Below, piece after piece: positions 1 to 6,020 of a stretch of DNA of 6,020 bases (positions within the stretch are counted from its first letter, which is position 1; every line of letters begins with the position of its first letter). Source of the stretch: Bacteroidota bacterium (lineage in GTDB: Bacteria; Bacteroidota; Bacteroidia; Chitinophagales; Chitinophagaceae); the NCBI GenBank assembly GCA_023392575.1, contig JAEVYV010000021.1:1-6020 (forward strand), given 5' to 3'. A program made the translations under genes and the position numbers. A model generated the notes under the pieces. It worked only from the letters and a program-made list of their open reading frames with translations. It was not told where the DNA came from and did not search any database.

Positions 1-20
1 GTTTTGTACTGAAAATAACA

Positions 21-44
21 AAGGCTTACCGTGTGGTGAGCCTT
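21..44 (+). terminator. Stem-loop upstream of hisG: terminator of an upstream gene or his attenuator
   Basis: AAGGCTTACC (21-30) pairs with GGTGAGCCTT (35-44) over 10 bp, with one G-U wobble and a GTGT loop. A short T-rich stretch (ATTTTA, 45-50) follows and an A-rich stretch precedes. This has the shape of an intrinsic terminator, although the T-tract is weak. It could end a gene lying to the left of the window. It could also be the terminator arm of an attenuator for the his operon, since it lies only about 60 nt before the hisG start. Only 20 nt of sequence precede it, so no leader peptide with His codons or competing anti-terminator can be assessed. Confidence 0.45.
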
Positions 45-61
45 ATTTTATGGCTGATGGC

Positions 62-75
62 GCCGACCGGTTGGC
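62..75. repeat. 14-nt near-palindrome in the hisG leader
   Basis: GCCGACCGGTTGGC reads as a near-perfect palindrome: 6 of 7 half-site positions are complementary and the remaining one is a G/T pair. It lies 29 nt before the hisG start codon. Its size and symmetry would suit a binding site for a dimeric regulator, or it could pair within the leader RNA. No known operator consensus is recognised, so a function is only a possibility. Confidence 0.3.
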
Positions 76-104
76 TGCTTTCGCCGGATTGAAAACTAAG
101 GATT

Positions 105-959
105 ATGGCTTTAAAAATCGCTATTCAAAAATCAGGTCGTTTGCACGACGATAGTATTCAGTTGCTGAAAGATTGCGGCATTGCCGTAAAGAACGGGCAC
201 AACCAGTTAAAAACGGTGGCCGACAACTTTCCGCTGGAAGTATATTCCTTGCGGGATGATGATATACCGCAGTACGTCGAAGACAACGTGGCGCATATTG
301 GCATAGTAGGAGAGAATGTTCTGTTTGAAAAAAATAAATCGGTTGACGTGGTGGAGCAACTGGGTTTTGGAAAGTGCCGCCTCTCTATTGCTGTTCAAAA
401 AAATGAACACTATACCGATGCCCGGTTTTTGCAAGGAAAGAAAATTGCTACGAGTTATCCGGTGCTCACCCAAAAGTTTTTTGATGAGAATAACATACAA
501 GCTGAAATACACGAGATCAGTGGTTCGGTAGAACTGGCGCCCGGCATTGGTTTGGCTGATGCTGTTTGTGACCTGGTAAGCAGCGGTTCCACTTTGTTCA
601 TGAATGGATTAAAAGAAGTGCAAACGATCTTAAACAGCCAGGCGGTGTTGGTACGTTCCAAAAAACTGGAGCCGGAACAACAAACCTTATTAAATCAGTT
701 GTTGTTCCGGATACGGTCAGTTAAAAAAGCAAAGAATAACAAATACGTATTACTGAATGCACCCAATGAATCTTTAGATAAGATCATCTCGCTGCTGCCG
801 GGTATGAAAAGTCCTACGGTATTGCCCCTGGCCGAAAGCGGGTGGAGTTCCGTACACAGCGTGTTGAGCGAAGATGAATTTTGGGAAAAAATTGAGGCCT
901 TGAAAAATGCCGGAGCACAGGGCATATTGGTGGTGCCCATTGAAAAAATGATTGTCTGA
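105..959 (+). CDS. hisG: ATP phosphoribosyltransferase, long form (HisG)
   Basis: HisG catalyses the first, committed step of histidine synthesis in the cytoplasm: ATP + PRPP to N1-(5-phosphoribosyl)-ATP + PPi. The 284-residue length is that of the long form. This form carries its own regulatory domain and needs no HisZ subunit. The N-terminus (KIAIQKSGRL, 4-13) is typical, and the HisG signature runs from about E143 (ELAPGIGLADAV) to T163. The acidic D152/D156 and SSGST (159-163) form the PRPP-binding loop. Residues from about 211 to the end form the ACT-like HisG_C domain, which in characterised long forms binds histidine for feedback inhibition. The ATG is preceded by AAGGA at 98-102, too close to be an ideal ribosome site; no upstream in-frame start is possible because of a TGA at 90-92. 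It is the first gene of the hisGDCB run, 23 nt before hisD. Confidence 0.97.
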   Translation: MALKIAIQKSGRLHDDSIQLLKDCGIAVKNGHNQLKTVADNFPLEVYSLRDDDIPQYVEDNVAHIGIVGENVLFEKNKSVDVVEQLGFGKCRLSIAVQKNEHYTDARFLQGKKIATSYPVLTQKFFDENNIQAEIHEISGSVELAPGIGLADAVCDLVSSGSTLFMNGLKEVQTILNSQAVLVRSKKLEPEQQTLLNQLLFRIRSVKKAKNNKYVLLNAPNESLDKIISLLPGMKSPTVLPLAESGWSSVHSVLSEDEFWEKIEALKNAGAQGILVVPIEKMIV

Positions 960-982
960 ACGAAAAACGAAAATCTGCAGCC

Positions 983-2263
983 ATGCACGTGATTAAAAAC
1001 CCGGATCGAAAAAAATGGAAGGAACTGTTGCAAAGGCCTTATACCGACAACAGCCAGGTGGTGGCTTCGGTTCAGGCAATTTTGAACGAGGTAAAACAAA
1101 GCGGCGATCGGGCCGTACGGCATTTTACCCAAAAGTTTGACGGAGTCGCACCAAAAGATCTTGTGGTTACACCAAAGGAAATAGCCGAAGCGGAAAATAA
1201 ACTATCCCATGAACTAAAAGCCGCCATTCAACAAGCCAAACAAAACATTGAAACCTTTCATAAAGCGCAGCTAAGTGGTGTACCGGTTATTGAAACCATG
1301 CCCGGCATTCAGTGCTGGCGAAAAAGCATCGGGATCGAAAGGGTGGGTTTGTACATTCCCGGAGGCACGGCGCCCTTGTTTTCCACGGTTTTGATGCTGG
1401 GTGTTCCGGCAAAGCTGGCGGGTTGCCGGGAAATTATTTTATGTACGCCCTGCAATAAAGACCAGGAAGTGCATCCGGCGGTTTTGTATGCGGCGCAGTT
1501 AACCGGCGTGACGCAGATCTTCAAAGCAGGAGGCGCACAGGCCATTGCCGCCATGGCGTACGGAACAGAAACCATTCCGGCGGTTTTTAAAATCTTTGGT
1601 CCGGGAAATCAATACGTGACCGTTGCCAAGCAGTTGGTGCAAATGCAGGGCGTGGCCATTGACATGCCGGCCGGGCCCAGCGAAGTATGTGTACTGGCCG
1701 ACGAAACCGCCAATCCGTGTTTTGTGGCCGCCGATCTGTTGTCGCAGGCTGAGCATGGCGCAGACAGCCAGGTTTTATTGGTTTGTACTTCGGAGCTTAT
1801 CGTTCGTGACTGTATGAAAGAACTTGAGCTTCAGGCAGAACAATTACCAAGAAAAGAAACCGCAAAAAAAGCGTTACAAAACAGCAAGGCCATCGTGGTT
1901 GAAAACAGGAGCGAAGCAATTGATTTGATCAACGAATATGCTGCCGAACATCTAATCATCAGTTGTAAAGATGCAGATGACATCGCGGAAAAAATTATCA
2001 ATGCGGGTTCAGTTTTCCTGGGGAATTATTCACCGGAAAGTGTTGGGGATTATGCCAGCGGCACCAATCATACGCTACCAACCAATGGTTTTGCAAGGGC
2101 ATATAGTGGTGTGAGTGTAGATAGTTTTGTGAAGAAGATCACCTATCAAAAGTTGAATAAGGACGGGTTGAAGAATATTTCTGAAACCGTTATTCAAATG
2201 GCGGAAGCAGAAGGATTGCAGGCACATGCTAATGCAGTGCAAGTGCGGTTGACCGCCCAGTAG
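983..2263 (+). CDS. hisD: Histidinol dehydrogenase (HisD)
   Basis: HisD is a zinc enzyme that carries out the last two steps, oxidising L-histidinol via histidinal to L-histidine with two NAD+. The 426-residue length is normal (E. coli HisD is 434). The family signature lies around residues 226-258, including DMPAGPSEV (227-235). Aligned to the E. coli enzyme with a constant offset of 4, the zinc ligands are Q255, H258, D356 and H415. The catalytic pair is E322-H323 in AAEHL. The nucleotide-binding part contains VGLYIPGGTAPLFSTVLM (121-138) and FGPGNQYV (205-212). All expected active-site residues are therefore present. The start ATG at 983 fits the usual N-terminus and has no clear Shine-Dalgarno sequence. 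The gene is cotranscribed with hisG in all likelihood; an 82-nt gap separates it from hisC. Confidence 0.97.
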   Translation: MHVIKNPDRKKWKELLQRPYTDNSQVVASVQAILNEVKQSGDRAVRHFTQKFDGVAPKDLVVTPKEIAEAENKLSHELKAAIQQAKQNIETFHKAQLSGVPVIETMPGIQCWRKSIGIERVGLYIPGGTAPLFSTVLMLGVPAKLAGCREIILCTPCNKDQEVHPAVLYAAQLTGVTQIFKAGGAQAIAAMAYGTETIPAVFKIFGPGNQYVTVAKQLVQMQGVAIDMPAGPSEVCVLADETANPCFVAADLLSQAEHGADSQVLLVCTSELIVRDCMKELELQAEQLPRKETAKKALQNSKAIVVENRSEAIDLINEYAAEHLIISCKDADDIAEKIINAGSVFLGNYSPESVGDYASGTNHTLPTNGFARAYSGVSVDSFVKKITYQKLNKDGLKNISETVIQMAEAEGLQAHANAVQVRLTAQ

Positions 2264-2345
2264 AATTCTGAACGCACAAGGGAGTCCCGAGAGTGATCAG
2301 GACAACAGGCTAAATAATACGTCAAAAGCTGATAACATAATAGAA
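2264..2345 (+). other. hisD-hisC intergenic spacer
   Basis: This is the longest gap inside the his run (82 nt, against 23 and 3 nt for the others). It holds only weak symmetry: GGGAGTCCC at 2280-2288 and the 6-nt palindrome TGATCA. No T-tract follows, so I do not call a terminator. The AT-rich end (TAAATAATAC to ATAATAG) contains no good match to the Bacteroidota -7 element TAnnTTTG. An internal promoter is possible but not supported. Confidence 0.4.
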
Positions 2346-3398
2346 ATGAATTTCGATTTAAATAAACTTGTCAGAGAAAACATCAAAGCGCTGAAGCCTT
2401 ATTCCTCCGCCCGCAGCGAATTCAGCGGCACCGCCCGGGTGTTTTTGGATGCCAACGAAAACAGCTTTGGTTCTCCACTGACCAAATGGTACAACCGTTA
2501 CCCCGATCCCTTGCAGTGGGAACTGAAAAAAAAGATCGCGGCTGTAAAAAACGTAGCGGCCGAAAACATGTTGCTGGGCAATGGCAGCGATGAATGCATT
2601 GATCTTTTGATCCGGGCTTTTTGCGATCCGAAAAAAGACAACATTCTTATTTGCCCCCCCACATACGGCATGTACGAAGTGTATGCGCAAATCAATGATG
2701 TGCCGGTAAAAGAAGTTCCTTTGCTGCCGGGTTATCAGTTAAACCTGGACGGCCTTGAAAATGCCCTGGATGCCCATACCAAAATAATTTTTTTGTGTTC
2801 CCCCAATAATCCCACCGGCAACAGCCTGGAGCGGGAAGATATAGAAATCGTACTCAACAATTTTTCCGGCCTGGTGGTGGTGGACGAGGCCTATATCAAT
2901 TACAGCCGTCATCGTTCCTTTTTAGCCGAACTGAAGGATTACCCCAACCTGGTCGTGATGCAAACCTTTTCCAAGGCTTGGGGGCTGGCCGCCCTGCGCC
3001 TGGGAATCAATTTTGCTTCAACCGAGATCATTGAGGTGTTAAACAAGATCAAACCGCCGTATAACATTAACCAGGCCACCCAGGAGTTGGCCTTAAAGGC
3101 CCTGGATAATTTGGAGGAGGTGAATGCCATGATCAAAGAAACGGTCAGGGAAAGAGAAGCATTGGTAAAAGAGCTGGTTCAACTGCCCCTTGTAAAAAAA
3201 GTTTTTCCTTCCGATGCCAATTTTATTTTGGTGCGGATGGAAAACGCTACCGCCGTGTATAATTATTTAAAAGAAAAAGGCATTATTGTCCGCAACCGAA
3301 GCAACGTCGTCTTGTGCGAAGACTCGCTGCGCATCACGGTGGGCACTCCCGAACAGGACAAACAATTACTGCAAACCCTCAAAGAATACAAAAACTGA
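2346..3398 (+). CDS. hisC: Histidinol-phosphate aminotransferase (HisC)
   Basis: HisC is a pyridoxal-phosphate enzyme of aminotransferase class I/II (fold type I). It converts imidazole acetol phosphate and glutamate to L-histidinol phosphate and 2-oxoglutarate. The 350 residues match the family length. The PLP lysine is K210 in TFSKAWGLAALRLG (207-220), with the phosphate-binding R218 in the same motif. Other landmarks are DANENSFG (35-42), GNGSDE (78-83, cofactor phosphate loop), CSPNNPTG (151-158, with N155), DEAY (180-183, with D180 and Y183 contacting PLP) and R329 in LRITVG, which binds the substrate. The NENSFG and RYPDP motifs favour HisC over other class I/II members, as does the position between hisD and hisB. 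The stop codon lies 3 nt before the hisB ATG, indicating coupled expression. Confidence 0.96.
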   Translation: MNFDLNKLVRENIKALKPYSSARSEFSGTARVFLDANENSFGSPLTKWYNRYPDPLQWELKKKIAAVKNVAAENMLLGNGSDECIDLLIRAFCDPKKDNILICPPTYGMYEVYAQINDVPVKEVPLLPGYQLNLDGLENALDAHTKIIFLCSPNNPTGNSLEREDIEIVLNNFSGLVVVDEAYINYSRHRSFLAELKDYPNLVVMQTFSKAWGLAALRLGINFASTEIIEVLNKIKPPYNINQATQELALKALDNLEEVNAMIKETVREREALVKELVQLPLVKKVFPSDANFILVRMENATAVYNYLKEKGIIVRNRSNVVLCEDSLRITVGTPEQDKQLLQTLKEYKN

Positions 3399-3401
3399 AA
3401 A

Positions 3402-4562
3402 ATGGAGCAAAACATCCCTCAGGGCAAACGAGTTTTATTTATCGACCGCGACGGCACCCTCATTCTGGAAGTTCCGCCCTTTTATCAAATCGATTCGTTT
3501 GACAAAGTGGCGTTTTATCCCGAGGTGTTTAAATACCTGGGCCGCATAGCTGAAGAACTGAATTACGAATTGGTATTGGTCAGTAACCAGGACGGCCTGG
3601 GTACCGATAAATTTCCCGAAGAACAGTTCTGGCCGCCGCATAACCTCATCATGAGCTCCTTTGCCAACGAAGGCATTCTTTTTTCAGAAGAACTGATTGA
3701 CCGGAGCTTTCCTTCCGATCACCTGCCTACCCGCAAACCGGGCATTGGCATGTTTACCAAATACCTGAACAACCCCGACTACGACCTTAAAAATTCTTAT
3801 GTCATTGGCGACCGCATTACCGATGTGCAGCTGGCCAAAAACCTGAATTGTAAAGCCCTTTGGCTGAAGAACGATCCTCATCTTGGCGGAAAGGAAGTAA
3901 GCGATTCCATGGAAGAATTGAATGAAGTGGTGGCGCTGGCTACAAAAGACTGGAAAGATATTTATGAGTTTTTGAAATTGGGGAGGAGAGTGGTCACTCA
4001 TTCCCGCAAAACATCGGAAACCCAGATCAACATTGTCTTGAATTTGGATGGAAGCGGACAGGCAAAAATTCATACAGGCTTGGGCTTTTTTGACCACATG
4101 CTGGATCAGATTGCCCGTCACGGCTCACTTGACTTAACGATCGAAACCAACGGAGACCTGCACATTGACGAACACCACACCATTGAAGATACGGGTATTG
4201 CTTTAGGCGAAGCTTTTGCCAAAGCCCTGGGCAATAAAAAAGGAATGGAACGGTATGGCTTTGCCCTGCCCATGGACGAAGCGGAAGCCAAGGTGTTGCT
4301 GGATTTTGGGGGCCGCAACTGGATTGTTTGGAACGCTGCCTTCAGCCGAGAAAAAATAGGAGATATGCCCACCGAAATGTTCTTTCATTTCTTTAAATCG
4401 TTTTCGGATGCCGCCCGGTGCAACCTCAATATAGAATGCAAAGGGGAAAATGAGCATCATAAAATTGAGGCAATCTTTAAGGCTTTTGCCAAAGCCATTA
4501 AAATGGCGGTAAAAAGAGATCCGCTGAAAAATTATTTGCCCTCAACCAAAGGCATTCTTTAA
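3402..4562 (+). CDS. hisB: Bifunctional histidinol-phosphatase / imidazoleglycerol-phosphate dehydratase (HisB)
   Basis: A two-domain fusion of 386 residues that performs step 6 (IGP dehydration) and step 8 (histidinol phosphate to histidinol). Residues 1 to about 170 are a HAD phosphatase. It has nucleophile D15 and acid/base D17 in DRDGT, S61 in SNQDGLGT, K112 in RKPG, and D137/D141 in GDRITD. From about residue 194 to the end is the dehydratase, with its two duplicated metal-binding motifs DEHHTIE (256-262) and NEHHKIE (350-356), plus FDHML (230-234). Both active sites look intact. One oddity: the loop before RKPG (residues 100-110) lacks the Cys-x-His...Cys-x-Cys zinc ligands of the E. 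coli phosphatase domain, carrying D, S, L and T there. The gene starts 3 nt after hisC and is the last his gene here; hisH, hisA, hisF and hisIE do not follow. Confidence 0.96.
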   Translation: MEQNIPQGKRVLFIDRDGTLILEVPPFYQIDSFDKVAFYPEVFKYLGRIAEELNYELVLVSNQDGLGTDKFPEEQFWPPHNLIMSSFANEGILFSEELIDRSFPSDHLPTRKPGIGMFTKYLNNPDYDLKNSYVIGDRITDVQLAKNLNCKALWLKNDPHLGGKEVSDSMEELNEVVALATKDWKDIYEFLKLGRRVVTHSRKTSETQINIVLNLDGSGQAKIHTGLGFFDHMLDQIARHGSLDLTIETNGDLHIDEHHTIEDTGIALGEAFAKALGNKKGMERYGFALPMDEAEAKVLLDFGGRNWIVWNAAFSREKIGDMPTEMFFHFFKSFSDAARCNLNIECKGENEHHKIEAIFKAFAKAIKMAVKRDPLKNYLPSTKGIL

Positions 4563-4619
4563 ACATTTGGGTTGTAGTAAAGAAAACCCTTGCGGTATTG
4601 GCTGGAGGCCATCAGTGGT

Positions 4620-4649
4620 TTTGGCACAATTTTATTCCCGTTAAATATG
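4620..4649 (+). promoter_or_regulatory. Possible Bacteroidota-type promoter for the small secreted-protein gene
   Basis: TTTG at 4620-4623 and TAAATATG at 4642-4649 resemble the Bacteroidota -33 (TTTG) and -7 (TAnnTTTG) elements, with one mismatch in the -7 box and an 18-nt spacer. Transcription would then begin roughly 10-15 nt before the ATG at 4669. Such short AT-rich matches occur by chance, so this is a suggestion only. The -7-like box lies mostly in the loop of the inverted repeat at 4626-4663. Confidence 0.3.
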
Positions 4650-4663
4650 TGGAATAAAATTGT
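4626..4663. repeat. Perfect 13-bp inverted repeat just upstream of the small secreted-protein gene
   Basis: ACAATTTTATTCC (4626-4638) and GGAATAAAATTGT (4651-4663) are exact reverse complements separated by 12 nt. The right arm ends 5 nt before the ATG at 4669. A perfect 13-bp match is unlikely to be chance even in AT-rich DNA. It has no T-tract after it, so it is not a classical terminator for hisB, although it could still protect or end the his mRNA. Alternatives are an operator for a dimeric regulator around the possible -7 box, or an RNA hairpin that limits ribosome access to the downstream start on read-through transcripts. Confidence 0.6.
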
Positions 4664-4668
4664 AAGTC

Positions 4669-5055
4669 ATGAAAACGCTAGTCTGTGTAATGGCAGGAGT
4701 TGTATTGCTGGGGTTTACCACCCACCAAACGGAAGCCATAGACGGTATTTGGACAGGCATTTACCGGAGCGATAACCTAAGGGAAAAAGTATGGGTGAAG
4801 TTCACGCCGCAAAACCAGGTGGAACTCTATAACGGCGATGTGGAAGAAGGTAAAAAAATTTCAGGCACCTACCTGCTTTTGGGCGATACGGTTTTACGGG
4901 TAACGTATCAAACCGAAGATGGCAAAGAGTACACCATGCAGGGGCATATCAACCAAAAGAAAAATTATGTTGACGGCGTTTGGCATGCAAGCAACAAGAG
5001 CGGCAGTTTTTATTTGAAAAAAGAAAAGATCCAGGAGCTCTTTTTGCAGCCTTAA
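4669..5055 (+). CDS. Small predicted secreted or periplasmic protein of unknown function
   Basis: I do not recognise a named family. The 128-residue product begins with a good signal peptide: MK, then a hydrophobic stretch LVCVMAGVVLLGF (4-16) and a likely signal peptidase I site after TEA (21-23). Cys6 does not sit in a proper lipobox, so a lipoprotein is unlikely. The mature part of about 105 residues is rich in alternating hydrophobic and polar residues (GIWTGIY, VWVKF, GTYLLLGDTVLRVTY, YVDGVWHA, GSFYLKK). This suggests a small beta-sheet or beta-barrel domain of the kind in many short lipocalin-like exported Bacteroidota proteins. The G/W pattern DGIWTG (25-30) and DGVWHA (102-107) recurs at both ends of the domain. 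It follows hisB by 106 nt, with a possible promoter of its own, so membership of the his operon is doubtful. Its TAA overlaps the stop codon of the converging amidohydrolase gene. Confidence 0.75.
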   Translation: MKTLVCVMAGVVLLGFTTHQTEAIDGIWTGIYRSDNLREKVWVKFTPQNQVELYNGDVEEGKKISGTYLLLGDTVLRVTYQTEDGKEYTMQGHINQKKNYVDGVWHASNKSGSFYLKKEKIQELFLQP

Positions 5056-6020
5056 GGTTGTTTGTACACCTTCCCGTCCTTCATTACAAAAACAACCTTG
5101 CGAATGTCCTGGATGGCCTTTGCAGGATCGCCGTTTACCGCAATTATATCGGCGAGCAATCCTTTTTTTATTCTTCCAAATTTGCCGGCATAACCAAATA
5201 CATCCGCATTGACCGAAGTAGCCGATTTCAAAACATCCAGGGGTTGCATTCCGTATTCAACCATCAGTTCCATTTCCCTTGCATTATCGCCGTGGGGAAA
5301 TACCCCCACATCGCCGCCCATGCAAATGGTGACGCCGCTTTTTAAAGCCGATTGAAAACTTTTCTTTTTGGTCTTTATTCGTTCCGGTTCAGGGTCGACA
5401 CCTTTTTTCCAGCCACTGTATTGTAAAATGGCATCGCTGGCGGCCAGCGTAGGACAAAGCGCCACGCCTTTTTCTTTCATTAATGCAAATACTTCGTCAT
5501 CGCCTTCGTCGCCGTGCTCAATGGTAGAAACCCCGCCCATAACCGCCCGGCGCATGCCTTCTTTGGTAGAGGCATGTGCTACGGTTTGTCGTCCGCCGCT
5601 TTGGGCAATGCCGGTAGCCCAGGCAATGGCTTCGGCACTAAACGTGGGAGCCGCCTGGCCCTCTCTGCCCCAACGGTAATCTGCATAAATTTTTATCAGA
5701 TCGGCGCCCTTGCCAATTTGGGTTCTTACTTCATGGGTGAGGTCTTCCATCCCGGCCACTTCTGCGGCGCCCTGGGGCAGGTCTATGTCAGCGTTATTGT
5801 AATTGGGCCCGTAACTTCCTTTGGCGACAATGGCTTTGGTGGCAATGATCATTCGGGGGCCGGGGACAATCCCTTTTTCAATGGCCGTTTTTAAGCCGGC
5901 ATCATCATAAGCCGCTCCTTCGGTTCCCAAATCCCGAACGGTGGTAAAACCGGCCATCAAAGAGGCTTGGGCATGATTCACGGCCCGGGCGGTTCGCTCG
6001 GCACGGCTTTCTTTCAACAC
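5052..6020 (-). CDS. Amidohydrolase, imidazolonepropionase/Xaa-Pro dipeptidase-like (5' end outside the window)
   Basis: A metal-dependent hydrolase of the amidohydrolase superfamily (the COG1228 type), usually exported and acting on peptides or amides; the substrate cannot be read from sequence. The 322 visible residues are the C-terminal three quarters. The reading frame runs to the window edge, and the GTG there is not a believable start. Family members are around 420-430 residues, so about 100 are missing, including the N-terminal HxH metal motif and any signal peptide. Counting from the edge, visible metal-site residues are K110 (LIKIYADYRW, probably carboxylated), H149 in VAHAST, H169 in TIEHGDE and D237 in GGDVGVFPHG. 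AGFTTVRDLG (23-32) is typical of this group. The C-terminus (GRIKKGLLADIIAVNGDP) closes the small beta-sandwich domain. It converges with the small secreted-protein gene, sharing TTAA for both stops. Confidence 0.92.
   Translation of the reverse strand: MLKESRAERTARAVNHAQASLMAGFTTVRDLGTEGAAYDDAGLKTAIEKGIVPGPRMIIATKAIVAKGSYGPNYNNADIDLPQGAAEVAGMEDLTHEVRTQIGKGADLIKIYADYRWGREGQAAPTFSAEAIAWATGIAQSGGRQTVAHASTKEGMRRAVMGGVSTIEHGDEGDDEVFALMKEKGVALCPTLAASDAILQYSGWKKGVDPEPERIKTKKKSFQSALKSGVTICMGGDVGVFPHGDNAREMELMVEYGMQPLDVLKSATSVNADVFGYAGKFGRIKKGLLADIIAVNGDPAKAIQDIRKVVFVMKDGKVYKQP

Noticed and set aside
50..154. Short ORFs in the hisG leader (ATG at 50, 34 codons overlapping the hisG start; ATG at 57, 11 codons) as a possible his leader peptide
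   Set aside because: Neither contains any His codon, and both lie after the hairpin rather than before it, so they do not fit histidine attenuation. No coding evidence supports them.
2526..2660. Homopolymer runs in hisC (8 A at 2526-2533, 7 C at 2654-2660) as phase-variation sites
   Set aside because: The hisC frame is intact through both, the gene is housekeeping, and runs of this length are not rare; no sign of switching.
4569..4588. GGGTT...AACCC as a hisB terminator
   Set aside because: The stem is only 5 bp with a long loop and no T-tract.
4590..4775. 61-codon plus-strand ORF spanning the inverted repeat
   Set aside because: It overlaps the better-supported exported protein in another frame, crosses the inverted repeat, and has no recognisable protein features.
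5368..5894. Plus-strand ORFs of 103 and 126 codons opposite the amidohydrolase
   Set aside because: They are antisense to a gene with clear family motifs, and their translations look like frame shadows with no domain pattern.
1..6020. A new defence, mobile or CRISPR-like system
   Set aside because: No transposase, integrase, nuclease, toxin-antitoxin pair, direct-repeat array or terminal repeats were seen; nearly all sequence is accounted for by his genes, one small exported protein and an amidohydrolase.

Overview
The window carries the 5' part of a histidine biosynthesis operon from what is most likely a member of the Bacteroidota, perhaps the Chitinophagaceae. The pointers are the gene order hisG-hisD-hisC-hisB, the long-form HisG, the fused HisN-HisB type of hisB, starts without strong Shine-Dalgarno sequences, and moderate GC content. 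The taxonomic placement is inference from style and protein motifs; no rRNA or other marker is present.

Layout: positions 1-104 are a non-coding leader with a 10-bp stem-loop (21-44) and a 14-nt near-palindrome (62-75). Then come four plus-strand genes in series: hisG (105-959), hisD (983-2263), hisC (2346-3398) and hisB (3402-4562). The gaps are 23, 82 and 3 nt, consistent with one transcription unit. A 106-nt gap follows, holding a perfect 13-bp inverted repeat (4626-4663) directly in front of a small predicted secreted protein of unknown function (4669-5055, plus). The last gene, on the minus strand, is an amidohydrolase of the imidazolonepropionase/Xaa-Pro dipeptidase-like group (5052-6020). 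Its 5' end lies beyond the window. It converges on the small gene so tightly that the two stop codons share one TTAA.

How the genes work together: HisG joins ATP and PRPP (step 1), HisB acts twice (IGP dehydration and histidinol-phosphate dephosphorylation), HisC does the transamination between those two HisB steps, and HisD oxidises histidinol to histidine. The middle steps (HisIE, HisA, HisH, HisF) are not encoded here: the run stops after hisB, where related operons usually continue with hisH-hisA-hisF-hisIE. All catalytic residues I could place in HisG, HisD, HisC and HisB are present. The exception is the HisB phosphatase half, which lacks the Cys/His zinc-loop ligands of the E. coli enzyme.

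I see no mobile element, CRISPR array, tRNA, rRNA or obviously new system. Most of the window is ordinary core metabolism; the least explained parts are the inverted repeat and small secreted protein after hisB, and the leader structure before hisG.
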